A stretch of DNA of 10,620 nt from Sphingobacteriales bacterium (GTDB lineage Bacteria > Bacteroidota > Bacteroidia > Chitinophagales > Chitinophagaceae). The DNA is taken from the NCBI GenBank assembly GCA_023251215.1, contig JAHEZF010000035.1:1-10620 (forward strand). Direction: 5' to 3'. Shown here piece after piece: positions 6,968-10,620 of the stretch (its first letter is position 1; each line of letters begins with the position of its first letter). The position numbers and the translations under genes are program-made. The notes under the pieces were generated by a model. The model was not told the DNA's origin. It ran no database searches and saw only the letters and a program-made list of their open reading frames with translations.

Positions 6968-8728
6968 ATGAAACTCAGATATTTTAAAATAATCATGGTT
7001 TTTTCAGGAATAGTGGCTGTTAGTTCCTGCAAAAAAATATTGGATATAAATGTTAATCCTGATGCTATACCGGCAAGCAACAGCCCCATAGCACAATTGC
7101 TTACATCTGCACAGGTGAATCTGGGATTTGAAGCCGGCAGCGACCTGTTCCGGTATGCTACCCTCATCATGCAGCAAATGTCAGGTGAAGCATCCCAGCC
7201 CAACCAAACTTATGACTATTACACCTATAAAATTACCCCCACTGATGAGGGCAATGTTTGGTCCAGTATAAATGCAACAACATTAAGCGATTTGCAATTG
7301 ATCATAAACAGAGGAACCAGCAGTCCTTATTATACCGGGATCGCCAAGATCCTGAAAGCTTATGAGTATTCGCTTGTAGTAGATGTATGGGGTAAAGTGC
7401 CTTATACCGAAGCACAACAATTAGACGCAAATACGGCGCCGCATTACGATGATGATGCCACCATCTACCCAAAACTGATCCAGTTATGTATTGATGGAGT
7501 AGCTGACCTGAATGCCGGATCCAGTATTCTTACCCCCGGTACCAACTCGGTAATGTTTACCAACAGTGGAAATTTTACTGCCGCAAAAGCCCAATGGATA
7601 AAGCTTGCCAATACTCTGCGTTTACGGCTTTTGTTGCATTACAGCAAAAAAGACCCTGCATTTTGTGTAGCTCAAATAACAGCACTGGTAAATACTGCCG
7701 GTATAACGTTCATTGCTTCCAATGCTGACAATTTACAGATGCAGTTTTACGATATTGCCAGCCAGCGCAGCCCGATCTCTGCTTTTGAAGTAAGCCGCTC
7801 CAATTATCTTTTTGCAGACCGGAAAATGGTAGAAATGATGAATGCAAAAAATGATCCCCGCCGGCCTTTTTATTTTGCAATATTCCCCTTTAATTTCACC
7901 CCTTTCAGCCAAACAACTAATGCAGCATCTTCGGGGAATAATTTAATATTTCCTTATACTCCAACTATTGCAGTTGGAATGACAGTTGCCGCATCCGGCA
8001 TACCAGCATACACAATAGCAAAGTCAGTTACTCATACTCCTGCAGTTAGCCCTACAACCACTACTGTTCTTCTCAATGATGATGAAACATCTGGTTTTAG
8101 TATTGCGTCAATTTCCTCAGGAACATCTATTACTTTTTCGCCTGCATACAGAGGTGTATCAGCAGCTAAACCACCTATTGCGCCAAATAACAATTACAGC
8201 CGCATTCATACATTCTTGCGGGGTACTGTTACGGGCGGCGCTGCAGCCCCGGCTGGCTACACAGGTCCGGTACAGCCATTTACATATACAGGTGCGGCCC
8301 CCCAGAGAATGCTGTCTTATACAGAATATAATTTTATCCGGGCAGAAGCCGCATTGATGGGCGCACCCGGAACTGCTCAACAGTTCTTCCAGGATGGTAT
8401 TACTGCATCTATGCAGGAGGCTGGCGTGGCCGCAACTGATATTACTTCTTATTTAAGTACTTACGGCACACTTACAGGAACCAATGCTCAGAAGCTGCGG
8501 CAAATCATTGAAGAAAAATATATCGGACTATTTGGTGTTTCAGTTGAGCCGTGGACCGACTGGAGAAGAACCGGATATCCGGCGCTTTCAATGCCCGTAA
8601 ATTCACTGACAGGTGTTTCCGGCGTTCCCCGCTCACTATTTTATGCTCAAACTGAGATTGACCTGAATCCGAATTGCCCGGGACAAAAAAGTCCCAGTAT
8701 GCAGGATCGTGTATTCTGGGATAATTAA
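6968..8728 (+). CDS. SusD/RagB-like nutrient-binding outer-membrane lipoprotein with an inserted module
   Basis: A 586-residue surface lipoprotein, the substrate-binding lid of the SusC transporter just upstream. The signal peptide ends in a lipobox, VSSC, with acylated Cys21. Residues 24-30 (ILDINVN), 43-80 (first alpha-helical repeat region), VDVWGKVPYTEAQQ (138-151), AKAQWIKLANTLRLRLLLHYS (206-226) and NDPRRPFYF (295-303) are typical of the SusD-like_2 type (PF12771). So are the C-terminal helices at 450-463 (SYTEYNFIRAEAAL) and 509-533 (KLRQIIEEKYIGLFG to DWRR). Between PFYF (303) and YRGVSAA (394-400) lie about 90 extra residues rich in Thr, Ser, Ala and Ile, which I do not expect in this family. 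They are discussed in the findings. The protein is longer than the roughly 480-540 residues I associate with such proteins. The gene ends 28 bp before a strong hairpin terminator. Family assignment is firm; the ligand is unknown. Confidence 0.9.
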   Translation: MKLRYFKIIMVFSGIVAVSSCKKILDINVNPDAIPASNSPIAQLLTSAQVNLGFEAGSDLFRYATLIMQQMSGEASQPNQTYDYYTYKITPTDEGNVWSSINATTLSDLQLIINRGTSSPYYTGIAKILKAYEYSLVVDVWGKVPYTEAQQLDANTAPHYDDDATIYPKLIQLCIDGVADLNAGSSILTPGTNSVMFTNSGNFTAAKAQWIKLANTLRLRLLLHYSKKDPAFCVAQITALVNTAGITFIASNADNLQMQFYDIASQRSPISAFEVSRSNYLFADRKMVEMMNAKNDPRRPFYFAIFPFNFTPFSQTTNAASSGNNLIFPYTPTIAVGMTVAASGIPAYTIAKSVTHTPAVSPTTTTVLLNDDETSGFSIASISSGTSITFSPAYRGVSAAKPPIAPNNNYSRIHTFLRGTVTGGAAAPAGYTGPVQPFTYTGAAPQRMLSYTEYNFIRAEAALMGAPGTAQQFFQDGITASMQEAGVAATDITSYLSTYGTLTGTNAQKLRQIIEEKYIGLFGVSVEPWTDWRRTGYPALSMPVNSLTGVSGVPRSLFYAQTEIDLNPNCPGQKSPSMQDRVFWDN

Positions 8729-8756
8729 TGAATTGAAAATTTTTTTATTTGCAATA

Positions 8757-8793
8757 AAAAACTCCGTCTCGTTTTAAGCTGGACGGAGTTTTT
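8757..8793. terminator. Bidirectional intrinsic terminator between susD and the TlpA-like gene
   Basis: A perfect 12-bp stem pairs AAAAACTCCGTC (8757-8768) with GACGGAGTTTTT (8782-8793) around a 13-nt loop. The right side continues T-rich (8789-8799, one C interruption). On the minus strand the stem is likewise followed by a U run. It lies between the susD stop at 8728 and the stop of the opposing gene at 8815, so it can end transcription from both sides. Confidence 0.9.
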
Positions 8794-8814
8794 CTTTTAT
8801 GAAAGAGATGCAAG

Positions 8815-9990
8815 TCATTTTAATACTTCTTTTAATTTGACTTCCAAAGAAGGGCCATGTAATGCTTCAGCAATGATCTTGCCGTCCGGATCAATCAATA
8901 CATTGTAGGGAATACCATCAATATGGTATAATGCAACAACGGGACTATCCCAATACATAAGATCGCTTACCTGTGTCCAGCCAAGGGTATCATCGTTGAT
9001 AGCTTTTATCCATTGGTCTTTGTGCCCGGGTTTGTCAAGCGAAACACCCAGTATGGTAAAATTTTTATCCCTGAATTTATTCCAGGCATTGACAACATTC
9101 GGATTTTCCTGCCTGCAGGGGTTGCACCAACTGGCCCAGAAATCAACCAGTACATATTTTCCTTTGAAGGAACTTAGTTTTACAAGATTTCCATTTACAT
9201 CAGGCAGTGCAATTTCAGGTGCTGGCTGGCCCACCCAGCTTTGCGGACGCTGCGTTTGTGCATCAAGCATTTTTTTTATGGCTGCCACTCCATTGTGATT
9301 TGGATACCGGGCTGCTGACTCATTAACAATAGCACTTACCTGTTCATTGGGCAATGCTTCCAGTTTGAATGAGGGATTATTAGCAGTAGCTTGATAATAG
9401 CCAAGTTCAAACATTATTAATGCAGGGTTATTTGATTTATTGATGGATTGCAGTGTCAGGTTTTTTATTGCTATAGCAATCTTGTTCCTTTCGGTTTGCA
9501 ACACAGCAAGGACACTGTCTGCCGCACCGCTTTTTTGCAGGCTGTCAAAACTGCGGTCATTATAATCAATAGTCTGAAGTTTATTTTTGAAACCAATCAT
9601 AAAATCCTTCATCTGGAGGCTGGCTTCCGATCCTTTTACCTCGTAGCTTTCTTCAAACTGGTGGTTTTCCTTATTGAATTTTACATCAAGAGTAATTTTG
9701 GAAGCATCATTGATCACTAGCGTTAGCTGATAAATGTTTTGATCCAGTCGCAGGTTATAGACACTGGCTTCCCGGAGATCGGCCTTAAGAGAATATTTAC
9801 CTCCCTTGTCCAGCGAGGCGGAATCAACTATTATGCGCTGCATAGTTGCGGCTGGTATCTCTTCGAGATAAATCATTTTTGCAGTATTGTTGATTATAGT
9901 ACCGCTTACTTCAAATCTCTTTTTGTTTGATTTGCTATTGCAGGAAACAATCATTGCCGCGGCAACCAATCCAACTAACCATTTTTGCAT
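8815..9990 (-). CDS. DUF4369/TlpA-type thiol-disulfide oxidoreductase lipoprotein
   Basis: A 391-residue lipoprotein. The signal sequence (KWLVGLVAAAM) leads to lipobox IVSC with Cys17. The N-terminal beta domain at about 25-105 (FEVSGTIINNTAKMIYLEE, then SASLDKGGKYSLKA) matches the DUF4369 domain often joined to thioredoxin folds in Bacteroidota. A helical linker (about 120-245) follows, then a TlpA/AhpC-TSA thioredoxin domain at about 253-391. It shows VGQPAPEIALPDVNG, the active site WCNPC (Cys289, Cys292) and the cis-Pro segment GIPYNVLID (Pro361). Such proteins reduce or exchange disulfides of envelope proteins in the periplasm. The residues after Cys17 (NSKSNKKR) are basic, without the acidic run linked to lipoprotein surface export, which fits a periplasm-facing anchor (inference). 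Its start lies 18 bp after the gatB stop, so the two are probably co-transcribed, although no functional link is obvious. The ATG at 9990 gives the complete signal peptide. Confidence 0.9.
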   Translation of the reverse strand: MQKWLVGLVAAAMIVSCNSKSNKKRFEVSGTIINNTAKMIYLEEIPAATMQRIIVDSASLDKGGKYSLKADLREASVYNLRLDQNIYQLTLVINDASKITLDVKFNKENHQFEESYEVKGSEASLQMKDFMIGFKNKLQTIDYNDRSFDSLQKSGAADSVLAVLQTERNKIAIAIKNLTLQSINKSNNPALIMFELGYYQATANNPSFKLEALPNEQVSAIVNESAARYPNHNGVAAIKKMLDAQTQRPQSWVGQPAPEIALPDVNGNLVKLSSFKGKYVLVDFWASWCNPCRQENPNVVNAWNKFRDKNFTILGVSLDKPGHKDQWIKAINDDTLGWTQVSDLMYWDSPVVALYHIDGIPYNVLIDPDGKIIAEALHGPSLEVKLKEVLK

Positions 9991-10008
9991 ATTCGACTGT
10001 TTTATAAT

Positions 10009-10620
10009 TTATGATTTTAATTTTTCAATTAATAATTCACTGGTGACTTTGGGATCTGCCTTTCCTTTTGATTGTTTCATTACTTCCCCTACAAACAAAG
10101 CCAGCAATCCTTTTTTTCCTTTTTTATATTCTTTTACTTTATCAGAATATTTTGTCAGCACTTCGTTGATGATGGATTCCAGAGCTGTAACATCTGATTG
10201 CTGAATAAGGTTTTGCTCCAAAGCAATTTGCGCCGGGCTTTTTGCCGGATCTTTCAATAATTGTGAGAATATCCTGGTGACCGCAACAGAAAAATTTACT
10301 TTGCCCGAATCAACCAGTTCAATCAAAGCAGCGAGTTGCTTCGGGTTGACGGTAATTTCATTTATCTCTTTATTATTTTCATTCATCCATGATCGTACCG
10401 GGCCCAGCATCCAGTTAGCAGCAGCTTTCCTCACCCCCGACCCCTCTCCACTTCGTGGAGAGGGGAGTGAGGAAATAATTTTTTCAAAATAATCTGAGAA
10501 AGCTTTTTCTTCAGTTATTACGGTAGCGTCATATTCAGAAAGCTTTAGTTCAGAAATATATTTTTTTATTCTTTCTTCCTGCAAAACAGGAATGGAAGTA
10601 TGGATTTTTTCTATAAACTC
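10009..10620 (-). CDS. gatB: Aspartyl/glutamyl-tRNA amidotransferase subunit B, C-terminal part (5' end beyond right edge)
   Basis: The last 203 residues of GatB, open to the right edge. GatB binds the misacylated tRNA and holds the kinase and transamidase site in GatCAB. That complex converts Glu-tRNA(Gln) and/or Asp-tRNA(Asn) to the correct amide in the cytoplasm. Visible parts are the end of the central domain (KKYISELKLSEYDATVIT) and the GatB/YqeY tail domain, with FSDYFEKI, KAAANWMLGPVRSWMNE, TVNPKQLAALIELVDSGKVN and a C-terminal GLLALFVGEVMKQSKGKADP. Full GatB is about 480-500 residues, so roughly 40% is present. The catalytic part is outside the window. Between YFEK and KAAANW the protein carries SLPSPRSGEGSGVR, encoded by a palindromic repeat (10426-10475). 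The frame is intact through and after it, so the gene appears functional. The TlpA-like gene follows after 18 bp. Confidence 0.95.
   Translation of the reverse strand, partial: EFIEKIHTSIPVLQEERIKKYISELKLSEYDATVITEEKAFSDYFEKIISSLPSPRSGEGSGVRKAAANWMLGPVRSWMNENNKEINEITVNPKQLAALIELVDSGKVNFSVAVTRIFSQLLKDPAKSPAQIALEQNLIQQSDVTALESIINEVLTKYSDKVKEYKKGKKGLLALFVGEVMKQSKGKADPKVTSELLIEKLKS
10426..10475. repeat. 50-bp imperfect-palindrome repeat element inserted in frame in gatB
   Basis: The outer arms TTTCCTCAC (10426-10434) and GTGAGGAAA (10467-10475) pair perfectly over 9 bp. The inner arms CCCCTCTCCAC (10441-10451) and GTGGAGAGGGG (10455-10465) pair perfectly over 11 bp around a TTC loop. The two stems are separated by an asymmetric bulge (CCCCGA against A). 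The G/C-rich core contrasts with the A/T-rich surroundings. I recognise the pattern CCTCACCCCCGxCCCCTCTCC as a dispersed repeat in many Bacteroidota genomes, from memory. Read in gatB it gives an SPRSGEG-type peptide. There is one copy in this window. Confidence 0.85.

Noticed and set aside
8076..8357. 93-codon open frame overlapping susD on the same strand
   Set aside because: It is a shadow of the susD frame, with low-complexity composition and no recognisable domain; susD coding is clear throughout.

Overview
The window looks like a chromosomal segment from a member of the Bacteroidota, most plausibly a Chitinophagaceae or Sphingobacteriia relative. The evidence is a SusC/SusD outer-membrane pair with a TonB-box-like EVVVTAFG segment, a PorZ-like propeller protein of the type IX secretion system (T9SS), a DUF4369 plus thioredoxin lipoprotein, and A-rich leaders with few Shine-Dalgarno sites. 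The taxonomic call is inference from protein style. No RNA gene, CRISPR array, insertion sequence or phage gene was found.

Layout from left to right. (1) Positions 1-1193, minus strand: the first 397 codons of a PorZ-like secreted beta-propeller protein with a GTG start; its 3' part lies beyond the left edge. (2) A 98-bp divergent intergenic region. (3) 1292-3613, plus: a 12-helix RND/MMPL-type transporter. (4) A 200-bp gap, then 3814-6948, plus: a SusC/RagA TonB-dependent transporter. (5) 19 bp later, 6968-8728, plus: its SusD-like lipoprotein partner, which carries an apparent extra domain. (6) A bidirectional hairpin terminator at 8757-8793, between convergent genes. (7) 8815-9990, minus: a DUF4369/TlpA-type thiol-disulfide lipoprotein. 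(8) 18 bp upstream of it, 10009 to the right edge, minus: the C-terminal 203 residues of GatB, a subunit of the tRNA-dependent amidotransferase.

SusC and SusD should form one outer-membrane nutrient importer, transcribed together and ended by the shared terminator. gatB and the TlpA-like gene look co-transcribed toward the same terminator. The transporter and the PorZ-like gene share a divergent upstream region, but nothing ties their functions together. No enzyme or regulator accompanies susCD here, so its substrate cannot be inferred.

I see no new multi-gene system. The most interesting signals are small. A 50-bp imperfect-palindrome repeat sits in frame inside gatB, in a conserved housekeeping domain. 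A second, unrelated 18-bp perfect palindrome sits in frame inside the PorZ-like gene. The SusD protein carries an inserted beta-type module resembling repeats of adhesins and phage structural proteins. The first two suggest that palindromic elements in this genome enter coding sequence without breaking it.
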